Assembly: GCA_019916065.1 (NCBI GenBank)
Contig: CM034233.1
Location: forward strand, 26,299,936 to 26,363,935
Direction of reading: 5' to 3'
From: Vitellaria paradoxa
Lineage: Eukaryota; Streptophyta; Magnoliopsida; Ericales; Sapotaceae
DNA: 64,000 nt
A program made the position numbers and the translations under genes. Shown here piece after piece: positions 32,777-45,368 of this stretch (position 1 is the first letter of the stretch; each line of letters starts with the position of its first letter). A model generated the notes under the pieces. It searched no databases. It worked only from the letters and a program-made list of their open reading frames with translations, and had not been told where the DNA came from.

Positions 32777-34341
32777 TAAAGTTTGAACGTTTTACAAACT
32801 TCTTAATATAATTTTAATTTCTTAATTACATAAGACCTCTCAATCCTAACTAAACAAGGACTGGAATTTTCTAAACAATTACAGATCAATTGGGGAGGAT
32901 TGTGAGGACTTGTGCTTGTGTGGGACTTTGTCTATGGAAGAGTGAAACAGGAGGTGAAGTAGAGATCAAGCAATGTCTTCTATCTTATATCACCTAGGTG
33001 GAGGAAGGAAGTGACATATTTGTAACGACCTACAATATTGTTTGTTTTGGGTTTGGTTAGTAGTTTAGGGGTTACCTATCCTAGTACTGCCCTCACTCAA
33101 TCACGTTTAACTCTAAAGTTTTCACTAAATCAAATGTCCTCGTGACTTTAAAACACATTGTATTAGCCATCGATCTAATTTTGCAAGATTTAAATTCGAT
33201 TCATATGCTCAAATCCGATTCATTTTAAAATAATTTTTTTAAACCATCATTTTAGAAAAATAAAAATAAATATTTTATTTAATATATATATACACACACC
33301 ATAACAATTAAAATACAAGTAACAAAAGTTGTTATGCTTTTTCCATTGAAGTACTTGATTTTTTTGGTTTTTTTTTTCTAATACCTGATTTGATAATGAA
33401 ATTATAGTTGGTGATGGTAAATTTTTTGATATAAAAATACATTAAATATAATTTAATATATTAAATTAATTATTTATAAAATTAATTACTAATTAAAAAT
33501 ATAAAAAATTTATTAAATTATTTTTAATAAATAATATAATTAAATTATATTTAATTATATTTTATTTTTTTGAACTAAATTTTTAATAAAAATATAATTA
33601 AAATAAGTAGATTAATTAAATTTAATTAATTAATTAATTTAATTGACATAAAATATATTTTGTTAATTTATTTTTAAAAAATAATGCAATAAACTATGTT
33701 AATATCTTATCTTTATTAGATTAAATTATTTTTAAAAAAATAATATAATTTAAATGATTAAATTTAATAAATTTAATTAATCAACAATTATCATTACCAA
33801 ACGCACTTTTAAGTTTTTTTTTTTTAACTATGAAAATAAAAATTAAAAAAAAAAACCTAAACATAAAGATTAAAAATTGAACTGAAAACTGATAATTTTA
33901 TCAAATCGACCTAATATATTAGTACATTTTATTTTTTTAGGAAATGTAATATACGTGGGCAAACTAACTTTTATTTTTATTCATATATGTATTTATTTTG
34001 AAAGGTTGATTGCTAAAACTCAAACTTGTGCTGAAATGTTAGTATGGATTATATCCTTGTCATCTCACGTGTGTGTGTTTGTACATATATTAGTTCTTTG
34101 AATTCACGTCTGTTCTCATGAATTTAAAATATATTATCCCCTCTATATGTGTGACACATGTTGATTATGAAACAAGGGATATATAGATGGCTTGAGCTCA
34201 TATTATATTAGTTTTTAATTTAATTAAATGCCACGTGGAAGCTTAGATATCAAAAGAGTTTTTTTAGGGTGTTCCCTCCTTCAATAGAAAGACTGAGAGG
34301 CTTTCAAGGATACGCAAAGGCAACCCAAATGAATGGAAATT

Positions 34342-34374
<33 letters not shown>

Positions 34375-37190
34375 GAAATCATTTTAATGAATCAAAATCA
34401 GTAGGAGTGCAAGTTAAAAAACTTATTTTTTCATTTGAACACAAATTTTTAATTTTTAATTTCACTTCTCCTCTGATGCCATGCTTTGGTTTAATAATTT
34501 AATTTGCTACACAATTTTGCGTGCATATGATTATAATTAAATAAAAAATAATTTTATATGTCATAGACTCATAAATAGCAAACTCAATAGAGTCCTTAAA
34601 AATTAATTAATTAATTCATGATCCATTTTAGAGAAGAGAAATACAATTATTATGAAAAATTAAGTTTCCCGTTATGTGGAATTTAAAAATAAACTTATAT
34701 TATGTTTGGAATATAAATTTGTAGAGAGAAAAAAATAAAAGAAAAATAAAATTTATAATTTATATAATTTTTGTACACTTAACTAAGTAAAAATAAGACT
34801 TTGTTGATAAATATCTATTCATTTTAGTCTTTTTTTAACTATATATATATATATATATAAATTTTCATTTTCATTTTATTTTATATTTTTATCATTTATT
34901 TTTTTTACTTTTCATTTTCCTCCATAAATTTATATTCCAAATTAAATGTAGTGTTAATGTACGTCTGTAAAATGGCACCCACGTGTGTGTATATATATAT
35001 ATAATTTTGGCCATACACCACTTTAACACAATTGTGAAATGTGTATATTTTCTTTCTGAACCATACAACTGAATTTTTCGTTTCTTAATTACATTTTATA
35101 TATTTGGAAGGATAATATGGTGGTAAGACTAGAGTTTTGATTCTCAAACAAGAGAGTTCAGTACGTTAAGTTATGCATATTTAATTTAATTTCGAGGATT
35201 AGTTTAACTGATAAAATTTTGAGTTTATTTTTCGATAGTCACTAGTTCAAATCTCCTTAGAGTTACTGAAGGATTTATTCGGTCATTAACTTCAAGACCT
35301 CTGAAATTAGTTCAGATGTGCACAAATTAGTCCGTATATTTTAAGTTAAACAAAAAAAAAAAAAAGTTATGCATATTTTAGAGGTGATAGTATTTATAGT
35401 ACTGGAGCGCTGTATATATATATATATATATTTATAACATTGTATATATATAACACTGCTTTCTTTTTTTCTTTTTTTAACTTTTCTACGAAGACCTATG
35501 CCATATTTTGAGTTGGCCCATTTGGGCAAAGTTTGTTATTCGTAAATTTGCTTTAACTATTTGTTATTTAATATATATATATATATATATATATAATATA
35601 AGATCTTTGGTGTGTGGTTGGTAACCACCCCAACCTAATAACAACAATCATCCAAAGGTTCTGCATGAAGGTCAAACTATGTTTGAGATACTTTCTCATC
35701 CTATGCATTGGAGAAGCTTCAGAGTTCCATTATTTCCACTCCCTCTCTCTCTCTCTCTCATTCTCACACGTACACACACAAAGTTATACGTAACTAATTA
35801 AGGGAGATATACAACTATATGTATATATATATATATCACACCACTTTGCTCATATAACTTTCATCTTTTTGGTAGTAAAAAAATGCATAAGCCTTTTAAT
35901 CATAATGGGTACATATATCACCTATACATGATTATATATGAGGTTAGGAGTCTTCCATCCAAATGATTTTTCTTGGTGTCTTTTGTTCAAAAAGGGTCAC
36001 ATTTAATTTAAGTTTATAAAATTAATAAGCGTGGTTGAACAACCGTTTTAGGTTTGCATATTAATTAAATTAAAGTAATATTAAAAAATATATATATATA
36101 TATATAGGCATCTAATTAATACGATGTGACTAGTTAATAAATTATGCTTTAAAATTTCAATTGATTATTGAGGAGGATTAGTTAATTAGTCAACATTAAG
36201 TTCATCCTCTCAAGGAACTAGCTTGGTTTTGATGAAAATAATATATTTTATGACCAACGTAGACAATCATGCACGATGAATCTCTAGTGGCTAGAGTTGA
36301 GTAGTTGAGGTGATGATCTAACCATAGCTACATATGGGACTTTAGATTGAAGTTAATTAATTAGTTTGTGGTTTTAGTTTGTAAATTTAATATATATATA
36401 TATTGATATTCCAATTAATATATATTGGTAAGGGTAGGTTCATTTTTGGGACGCTACTTCTACTTTAAGTATATATCCTTTTGGCAACAATTAAAGAGTG
36501 GGATTGCCAACTTAATTGGGTATTCCTAAAACACTAAGAAGATTTGTTTGGTGGGATTAGTATCATATGGTTAATTTGTAAATGTTTTGGAACATGCATC
36601 TAATATTAGGATTAATTATATTTTAATTAGTGTAGTGATTGGCAAAAAAAAGAAAAAATACTAGAAGGCCTAGGAAAAGGTGAGTCTCAAATATTTATTA
36701 ATTACTATTAAATAAATGCCAAAATAAATTATTAGGATTATAACCCCTCCTGATCTAAAGTTGTGTGGGGACGGTTTCATGCTTATTCATGCATGGCAGT
36801 AGCTGCCTAATCATTCTAGGTTATAACTTTTTGCAATTGAAGATCCGGAGTGTCACTTTAGCATGCTGTGTGATGATGGTTTTGATGATGGTTTAAGCAA
36901 ATGGCTGGAGGGAATTGTGAAATTTGGTTGGGAGGATGGAACAAAGTTTGAAATTTAGTTAGGGGAATGAACTGGGGGTTTAACCATGATTTCGGTTAAA
37001 GAGCTGGTTAGGAATTTAGGTTATAATTTTGGGTCCAGAGTTTGAAATTGAATAAATGAGTTTTGGGTTATAATTTTAGGTTATAATTTTGGGTTGGTAA
37101 TTTGAATAAATGAGTTTGAAATTGTGCATCTCTATTCTCAACAAGTTTTCAATTTTTCAAATAAATTCAAAAATCAAGGTGGATTTAAGA
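32777..37190. other. Long gene-free AT-rich interval
   Basis: No coding exon is recognised in 4.4 kb. 32880-33220 has moderate GC and wording such as CCTCGTGACTTTAAAACACA, which recurs in plant LTR relics, but no ends are found. 33410-33790 is almost pure AT. (TA)n tracts lie at 34357-34375, 34842-34858, 34990-35003, 35413-35430, 35573-35595 and 35826-35837. A (CT)n run is at 35741-35758. A RY-type CATGCATG lies at 36790-36797. 35600-35780 looks leader-like but no ORF follows. Confidence 0.45.
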
Positions 37191-37194
37191 AATT

Positions 37195-37515
37195 AAGGAG
37201 GCATTTAGTTTACATTTCTATTTTTATTTTTTTATTTTATTTTTTTATGTTTTGAAAATTTTAAAATAAAAAATAAAAAACGTATTTGATTTGATATTTT
37301 CTGTTTTCCATATTTTGATATTTTTCTTAATTTGGGTTAAAAACGTTCAAAATAATTTTTTGTCATCTTACATTTTAATGTGTAAATTTATTTTCTATTT
37401 TCTAAAACAGATTTTGAAAATATAAGTGATCAAATACATTTTGAACTGTTTTTTTTTATTTTCAGAAAAAGCAAAATAAAAAATGGGCTTAAAACAAATA
37501 TATCAAATGACACTT
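37195..37515. mobile_element. Possible MITE with imperfect terminal inverted repeats
   Basis: The left end GGCATTTAGTTTACATTTC and the right end read on the opposite strand (AGTGTCATTTGATATATTTG) are imperfect inverted repeats around an AT-rich noncoding core. The core pairs AAAATAGAAAATA/TATTTTCTATTTT-type sequence. Target duplication is not established. Confidence 0.35.
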
Positions 37516-37702
37516 AATTATTCTAAAAATATTCCAATAACGAAAATACAAAAAATAAAATAAAATTTACTTGAAAATCGAATAACATAAATATATATTA
37601 AAATTTAAAATTTTTGAGATATTAAAATTTACATCCCTCATAATATATTTTGTCCTTGAAATTTAAAATAATCTATATGGATACTAATAAATTCAACATA
37701 TA

Positions 37703-37760
37703 CTAGTAATTAAAGCCGTGTGATGCGCTAATTTGTCATATTATATATTTATTTTAATTT
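37703..37760 (-). repeat. Helitron-like 3' terminus on the minus strand
   Basis: Read on the minus strand, AATATGACAAATTAGCGCATC then ACGGCTTTAATTACTAG before T closely resembles the ends at 20717 and 22037. This marks the end of an element extending rightward. The opposite terminus is not identified among the AT-rich sequence up to 39388. Confidence 0.35.
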
Positions 37761-39388
37761 TAATTAAACTTTATGCTAATAATCACTTGAGAAAAATAAT
37801 TTTTATTAAATTATATGCAAAAAATAATTAAACTATTAAATAATGATTTAATTTACTAATAAATCACATGTCCACTTCCTTATTTTTATTAATTAAAATA
37901 TCACTTGATAAATAAATTATTATTATCACTTGATCATATTAATCGAGAATATGAATGACCTGAAATATTATGTTAAATTAGATATGTAAAATAAAAATTT
38001 AAAAATTAATTTTTTACATTATTTTTGTTCTCCTTTTTACTAATAAATTTTTTAATTAAAATATTTTTTTTAAAAACTTACCAAAAAAATAAATAAATTT
38101 TTTAATTTAAATTTTATTTGATCTCAATTATAAAAGTAGAATGAGATAAGATAACAATAATATTGAATTTAACTAGAATTCTAAATTTATATAATAAAAT
38201 ATTTTAATTATTAGCAAAATAAAAAATACATCATAAAATTATTTATAACTCTAAAAGTATATGTTGTCAAATAATGATTTATGTTTTATTTTATTTGACA
38301 AAATTATGTTTATATTATGATAAGCAGTATGATAAATTATAATTAGAATAAATGATAAATAAGAAAAAAATTTATAATAGATTTGAATTAAAAAATATAT
38401 ATATATATATATATATATATTTAATGTTATAAAATTATGAAAATAAATTTATATTTTTAAATTTATGCAATTATATTTTAAAAAATATATCTTAAAATAA
38501 TGTATTCAAGATATCTAAAATGTATAATTAAAATTTAAAATAAATTCATAAAATTATATTTTTAATAAGATCATATAATTATCACTTAATATTAAATTTT
38601 TTTCTAAATTAAAGTCTAATATTTCGTGTTGACATAATAATTTAAAAATTAACATAATAATCAATATAAATAATAAAAGGGGTAAGGATAAAATTTTAAG
38701 TTACCCAAAATACACAATACTTTTGTAAAATATAATTACATTAACGATAGTCCCAAATTAAATAGAATTCTATTAAATAATTATAAATTAAGATAGAATT
38801 TAAATAGAGTTTCAATATTTAGTACACAAAAAATTAAAAATTTAAAAAGTTTCATTAAAAATCACATTAAATAAAAATAGAACAAATTTTAAAATTTATA
38901 TTTTGTATATTTGAATGAACAAATTGAAAATAAGTTAAATAGGAGACTTTTCTTGTACTATGATACATAAAAAATTAAAATTTTATCAATAATAAAATAT
39001 ATAGTATAAATTTAATTGACAATTACATTAAAAATAAAATAAAATCTAAAAAAATAGATCTTATATGTTTGAATAGACAGATAAAAAATAAGCCAAAAAA
39101 ATACCTAAACAAAAAATAATTTTAATGTAAAGGAATATCATCTCATAAAAATAGACATAGTAATAAATATGAGGAGAACATTAAACAAATTAAAAAATAT
39201 AGTAAAGAGTAAGTTTTCTAGTAAGACACAAAAAAATTAAAATTTTATCAATAATAAAAAATATAATAAAATTAAAAATTAATGTTAACAATTACACAAA
39301 AAAATCGAATAAAATTTATAAAACTCAAACCTTATATATTTTAACAATCGTGTTAAAAAATAAAATAAAATAAAAAGGCCAAATACAA
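37761..39388. other. Gene-free AT-rich interval
   Basis: More than 75% AT by eye, no open frames of note, a (TA)n tract at 38396-38420. Phrases such as AAAATTTTATCAATAATAAAA recur (near 38974 and 39240), indicating internal duplication within an AT-rich element, possibly the body of the minus-strand Helitron-like element ending at 37703. Confidence 0.4.
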
Positions 39389-42077
39389 TCTATACTATTA
39401 TAAAAAGTCTCAATGTTTAAAAATTTTTTTTGACTACTTTACCCTGTTTTTTCAATTTAACTCAACTTTGTAATTTCATTATTCTAATTCTAATATAACT
39501 TTATAACTCAACTCCACTAGAATTCTTAATGATGGTGAATGATCTTTTTTTTTTTTTTTTTTTCCAGTTTAACTAAATTCTAATCCAATTCTATAACCCA
39601 ACTCTAGAATTTTTCATGATGAATTAGTTTCGATTTATATTGGCTATATCATCAAGAAGAAAGAAAAAAAAATCTAACTTCCTATTCCATCTCTGTTATT
39701 TCCAATTCTTCGTCTAATAAATTGCTCATTCAAGGTTGAATCATTTTGAGTGATGTAATTAATTGTTAGGTAGATTTAGCTCGTGATTCAAAGTTTGGTC
39801 CATGCTCGATTGGTTCATTTATTCATACATATAGGTGTTTTGAGAGTGTTCAAATAAAAAATATATATAGGTATTTTTTTTCTTATTTTCACTTAATTGT
39901 GAATTATTTTTATTTCTAACATCAGAGCTAGTGATTATTTTCCATCACTTTTTCTTTGAAATTTTTTGGTCTATTTTTTATGTTTTTCATTCTAGGTTTT
40001 GGATTTTCATTAATGGGTTTGTCTTCAATTTTTGTTTTGATTAGGTGTTGATGGACATGCTTATATTCTCGAGCCTCTCTGGTGGTTGGATATGATCACA
40101 AGTGAGCTTTTTCTTTTTATTTTGTTTTAATTCTTATGATATAATTAATTGTTTTTTTCTTTTTTGATTCATCCGTTCATCCACATGAACTTAAACTCTA
40201 ATATATTATTAACGTTTGACTTTTTTGATCATGAGACTAATTCAATATATTGTTAATATTGAAATGTGTTTTATTAAAATATATATTTTATTGAAATATT
40301 TTATTAAATAATAATTTATTCCTAACTCACGTACTTTATTTATGCACCTTATTAAGATTAGTTATTATTAATAATAAGTAAATTATAAAATAATTAAAAA
40401 AATATATTCGATAAATCAAATATTTCTTTAGATAAATGTAATTATAGTAAATAAAATTACGCTTTCAAATGTGTTTTCTATTTTTATGTTTGGAAAAGAA
40501 GACAATTAAAAAAAACAGAAACCAAAATTGATTCAAATAAACAAAAGGTATAAATAAAATATTTTTTGATATTAAACTATTTTATAAAAAAAAAAAAACC
40601 AAACCTTATATATTTTAAAGTTCAATATATTAATTTTTAATAAGCCATGGGTTCAAATTATCAAATATTTGAAATTTATTGGATTAGACAATATATTCCT
40701 ATTTAAAAGATAATACGAATTCACATGAAATTTTAATACATGTAACAAGCTTAAAAAAATATAAAATAGCATTCATGTTCAGAAAAAATTTATTAGAATT
40801 TTACTATGATGGCTTTTATTTATAATTAACATGATTGAGAGAGAGGGAGTGTGTAGAGTATAATATTATTTGTTAATTTTTTTGGGTCATTAAGAATGCG
40901 AATGAACTTGCTATATTTATTTTTATTAGATAATATTTCTTTATATAAAAATTATTTTTTGTTTATGCATTTATTTTTTAACTTATTTTTTAATTCGTTC
41001 ATTAAAATATATTAGGTTTTAAAGTTTATCATATTTTTTTATTACTAATAAATTTTTAATTATTTTGTGCATCAGATTTCAGGAAAAATTTATTCTTTAC
41101 TATATTTTTCAATTTGTTCATTCAAAAATATAAAGTAAGATTTTTTTTAAGTTTTATTGTTAAAATATAAATTTTTGTATATTAAATTCCATCGAAAGCC
41201 TCCTTTTGGGGTTATTTTTCAATTTGTTTATTTAAATATATCAGGTATAATTTTTTAAAATTTTATTTTCTTTTTTGTTTAATGTGAAAATATTATTCTA
41301 CAATAATAATAAAAAAATTTTCAAAGCATTACAAAATCTTATATTTCAATTTTGTTAACTTTTTCATTAATAAGATATTATATTTATTTTATTAGATGAT
41401 ATTCTTTTATATTGAAATATTTTTTTATTTATGTATTTATTTTTTAGCTTACTTTTCTTAAATGATTATTAATATAAATTTTTATTAAAAATTAAAATAA
41501 ATATATAATATGACATACAATATATTTAAATGTATGTGATGTGCGTATGGATTCATACATCTACTAAAATTATCTTTTGTATATTTTGAATATGATTCTT
41601 TGGGATATCATGGATTTTTTGGTCCATTATTTTTTAATTTGACTCTTACTTTTTGTTTATATCTATTGAAAATCATCCTTGACACATCAACCACTCAATT
41701 TTTTAGAATAATTTTACTGCAACTCCTAATTCAAAATCTTCTATATCCTATAATCAATTTTTAACATCTTCATTAATTTTTAAATTTACATAATTATAAA
41801 TATATACACACCAATATATATATATATATATATATGCTTACATCGCATAATAAATTTATAAGAATAGACCTCAATAGATTTTATAAACCAAACAATTAAA
41901 CTGTATAATTTTTTGGTGTTGGACTCTTTATCAAAATACTCAATATGAAAAAAATAAAGACTTTAATGTAAATTTTATTTTTTAAACAATATTTTTATTT
42001 TTTATTGTTAGCTTATTTTGAAATTTAGATACGTAGAAGAACAAATATACACGTGCAATGCACGTGTAACTTTCTAG
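39389..42077 (+). mobile_element. Non-autonomous Helitron, about 2.7 kb
   Basis: The 5' end TCTATACTATTATAAAAAG is the typical plant Helitron start. The 3' end has a near-perfect hairpin (ACACGTGCA and TGCACGTGT around one A, 42049-42067) ten bases before CTAG. The bases outside are A (39388) and T (42078), as expected for insertion into AT. There is no Rep/helicase coding sequence, so it is non-autonomous. 39590-40110 has lower AT content than the rest and reads like UTR or intron sequence picked up from a gene, but I cannot identify a source. Confidence 0.72.
42049..42067 (+). other. Helitron 3' terminal hairpin
   Basis: Nine-base stem ACACGTGCA/TGCACGTGT with a single-base centre. It is followed after seven bases by CTAG and T. 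This is the termination signal position known for Helitrons. Confidence 0.8.
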
Positions 42078-42258
42078 TGTATCTTAATGAACTAATTAAA
42101 AAATAAGTCAAAGAAAAAATTGTTATACTAAGTAAATCACAAACTTGAAGAGAAAATTGTTATAATAAAAAGTTTCAAAGAAATTTGAAGGAAAAAAGAC
42201 TTTTTATTTATTTATAGATTTTGTATTTATTTATAGATTTAAAAATACAATTTCCCAT

Positions 42259-42620
42259 TGATGTGAGTTTAAAATGTCATATAAATTTTCAAGAAATCTA
42301 GGTACTCCTTAAGAGTCTTAAATATCTTCAAAATTTTTCAAAATCTTAAGAACTCTTTAATATAAATATAAGATATTTTTAAATTTTTAGTACTCCTTGA
42401 TACGAGTTTAAACTATCTTCAAAACTCTTTGAAGTGTGTTTAAACTTTCTTTGAGATTTTCAAAAACTCCTTAATATGAGTATAAACTATTTTTAAATTT
42501 TCCAGAATTCTTTGAAACAAGTTTAAACTATCTTTGAGATTTTTAAGAATTCGTTAATATGAGTATAGACTATTTATAAAATTTTAAGAACTCCTCAAAA
42601 AAGTTTTAAATCACCTTCGG
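42259..42620. repeat. Degenerate tandem array, unit about 41-42 bp, roughly nine units
   Basis: Units begin TTRAWRYGAGTWTAAACTAT and end AAGAACTCC or a variant. Four consecutive units at about 42439-42605 measure 42, 41, 42 and 41 bases. They alternate between TTGAAR...-type and TTAATATGAGTATA-type units, giving a higher-order period of about 83. No coding frame is preserved. Confidence 0.75.
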
Positions 42621-43157
42621 AAAGATAAAAAAAACAAAAAAAGAAACAACACACATCTTTGGATGAAAAATTGTTCTATGATGACAATTCCAAAATTGGA
42701 ATCAAACAAAATTGTGGGCTTGTAGACTTACTTGATATACTTCTATATATTGCATGTAAGCAAGTCCCGCAGGAGCATTTGATAGCATGCAAAATTTTAG
42801 CTCGTTATAAATTCTCTTGCAAGAGCGAATCTTGTATTGACATGTGTTGATATGTGTCGACACGTGTTATAAATGATGCAACATCAAAGTACTAAGTCTT
42901 TTAGAAGATAACTATCACCTTTGAATTAAATTTAATTAGACAAATATTAATTCTATCTTTATATAAATATTGATTTTATATTCTAAAAAATAATGAAAAA
43001 TCTTATCCCTTTAAAAATAAAGAAATAAAAATAATTACTAAAAAATTAAAAATTATCATAACTAACTTAATTCCTTCATTATAAATAGGGTTATTCTATA
43101 AGAAAAAAATATATATATATACAATTATAAAAAGGTGAAGAAAACATGAAGAGAAAA
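42621..43157. other. Gene-free interval left of the Gypsy element
   Basis: A 63-codon plus-strand ORF at 42659-42850 has somewhat protein-like wording (IACKQVPQEHLIACKILARY) but repeats its own phrase IACK and lacks recognisable motifs. I treat it as unconfirmed. The remainder is AT-rich. Confidence 0.35.
43153..43157. repeat. Left target-site duplication of Gypsy element
   Basis: GAAAA, identical to 52253-52257 after the 3' LTR. Confidence 0.92.
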
Positions 43158-43535
43158 TGTAATGACCCGAATTTTTAAATTTAATTTAGTTATTATATAT
43201 ATTTATTCAGTGAATTTATTTCGTTATTTAAATTTAATAATTTATAATTTTCGTATTTAATTTTAAGTTGTATTTAAAAAGATTAATTTTTTTTTAGGTG
43301 ATTGGTGTAATTTTTCTAAACCTATGGGGAGTAGGAAATTAATTAGTTATTTAGGGTTAAAACTCTTCTTTTATAAATATATATTGCTATATTTATTTTT
43401 TTAATAAAACCCTAGATAGAGAGAGAACCAAAGGGGAGGAAACATTGCCGCTGCGGAGAGAAAAAAAATCTGCTGCCCAGTTAAAGAGGTAAGGGGACGG
43501 AACTTCTATATGTTTGTTTGTGTATGTGTATGTAA

Positions 43536-43572
<37 letters not shown>

Positions 43573-45183
43573 CAATTAATTGTTTGTCTTTTGAATAATC
43601 TCGTTCGACGTGAAAAAAAAAACAAACGAAGTTGTGATGTTAAAACATGCTTGGCAGGAGGTTTTGATGTTTTGTATATATATATATATTTATATTATAG
43701 GATTGGTGGTCGGTTAGTATACATATATATGTAAATATTATATATAAAAAAAAGGGTTGATGGCAGATTGATCACATGGATGATAAATTGATTAATGGAC
43801 TCTCCTGGGTAATGATTGCATGTATATATATATATATATATTGTTCTTTTAAGTGAACAATTGGCACGTTTAGGCTCCAATAGGAAATGTTGAACTTGCT
43901 GGAACATTTGTTGAATCAAATCAAATACACTATTTTGTCCTTTATGTATTTTGTCTTTATATGCAATTACATTATAATTCTATTAGTTTGATATTAGCTT
44001 CATCTTTACATATAATTAATCTCACCAACGTGACACTTGTGTGTTGTGTGCATTGTTGTTCGTGGCCACTTCCGTTTTAACCATATATTAGTTTGTTTAA
44101 TTTCATGCTCTGTATTAGCTTATTGAATATTGCTTTTCATTAAATACCGAAAACGTGACATTGCCTGTTAGATGAGATATATGTTAGTGTTTTTGATGTG
44201 TTGATGAATTGAGGAGTAATAATGCGTAAAACTTAAGGCAAGAAGAATTTTATTTAATGTGGTTATAAAATAAAATTTAATAATATATTTTATTTAGATT
44301 GAGAGGTACTGAAAATATCGGGTATACGTACCCAAGGGTTGAGAGTCCCAAAACCCGCGCGGGGTTGGTTATCGATTCCAGTAGGCTAGTAACCTACAAA
44401 CGAGCAGATGCCTAAGGGTGGCATATTACATTCCTAAGGTTTTGGCCTAGGAAGCAGACACCGAAGGATGGTGTATATTGGTTGGGTCCTATTTCTACGG
44501 GACAACCAAGCAGACATCAATGAATGATGTATATTGGTTGGGTCTTATTTCTACGAGACAACCAAGCAGCAGTACCTTGAAATTAAATTATTTTTTTCTT
44601 TGATGTGTTGTGTGGTGTAGAAACACAAATAAATTGTAATGAAGAGAGATAAATGAATAAATTTAAGTTCTTGTTTGAAATTACTACTTATGCGTGTTTG
44701 TTTCACTTAGTAGCATGTTAGGACATACTGCATTTATTATATTATTATTAGGGTTCCGAGCACACGTGGTATTAGTGCTAAACCCCTTACAGCTTGCGAT
44801 GTAGGTAATGATTTTGAGTCACGCGCTGGACCTACTCACCATGGAAATTAGCAATTTATTTATTTATTTTTTATTTAATTTCATTAGAATTTTATTTAGA
44901 GAATGGTTTTTAGTGAATTGTAATAAGCCTCTGTTTGTGAGGTTATTATGAATTATTTTATCTAACTTTGAGAGAATATTTGGACCTTGCCTTTGGAGCT
45001 TATCGTCTGGTTGACTTTGACTAAGGCATTTATTCAAATTTAAAGTTTAGTTTTAATTATTTTTATTTTCATTGCTCTATAATGTGGGTTTATGGCTCTG
45101 ATGTAGGACAGGGAATGTTATTTAATGTTGCGTTGTGCGTTCTTTTGTCCACATACTCGGGTTGTGAAACTCGGGGCGTGACA
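43158..45183 (+). repeat. 5' LTR of Gypsy element (2026 bp)
   Basis: Runs from TGTAATGACCCG to GGGGCGTGACA. It is nearly identical to 50247-52252. I count about 13 substitutions by eye, plus length changes in (TA)n and A-runs. It contains several (TA)n tracts (for example 43539-43570) and an internal 56-bp tandem repeat (44450-44567). It drives transcription of the element. The large size is normal for the Tekay/Del lineage. Confidence 0.97.
44408..44569 (+). repeat. Internal tandem repeats of the 5' LTR
   Basis: Two 56-bp units start GCAGACACCGAAGGATGG and GCAGACATCAATGAATGA. Both continue TGTATATTGGTTGGGTC and end GACAACCAA. A more diverged unit precedes them (GCAGATGCCTAAGGGTGG). The same array is present in the 3' LTR at about 51474-51636. 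Confidence 0.9.
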
Positions 45184-45186
45184 ACT

Positions 45187-45199
45187 TGGTATCAGAGCC
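45187..45199 (+). other. Primer-binding site (tRNA-Met) of Gypsy element
   Basis: TGGTATCAGAGCC, three bases after the 5' LTR end, complementary to initiator tRNA-Met. Confidence 0.96.
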
Positions 45200-45368
45200 T
45201 AGGTTTAGAATACCTAGGGACAGTGGGTCTTTTATTTTATTTTTTTTTTAAGTGCTATGTGCTTACATGCTAGTTTATTTAGTTTTGATACGTGAATTTG
45301 ATGCTTTGTTGGACTTAAATTGTTAAGAAGATGTTGACCTTAGTATATTTTTGTGAATTTTTAGAGAA

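Noticed and set aside
27607..32781. Target-site duplication for Copia 2
   Set aside because: CAAAT and TAAAG agree only at AAA, too weak in AT-rich DNA.
32880..33220. Possible solo LTR or TRIM
   Set aside because: Phrases recall plant LTR relics, but I could not find TG...CA ends, a primer site or a target duplication.
36780..36900. Possible microRNA precursor around GCATGGCAGTAGCTGCC
   Set aside because: Only a short local palindrome. I found no long stem with a mature-miRNA-like arm matching a plant family I know.
42659..42850. 63-codon plus-strand ORF
   Set aside because: Some protein-like wording but an internal repeat, no recognisable motif, and no splice or homology support. Noted only within the interval entry.
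43393..43919. Minus-strand ORFs within the 5' LTR (also 50490-50936 in the 3' LTR)
   Set aside because: They translate (TA)n microsatellites into Tyr/Ile runs. They lie antisense in both LTRs and differ only because the microsatellite length differs.
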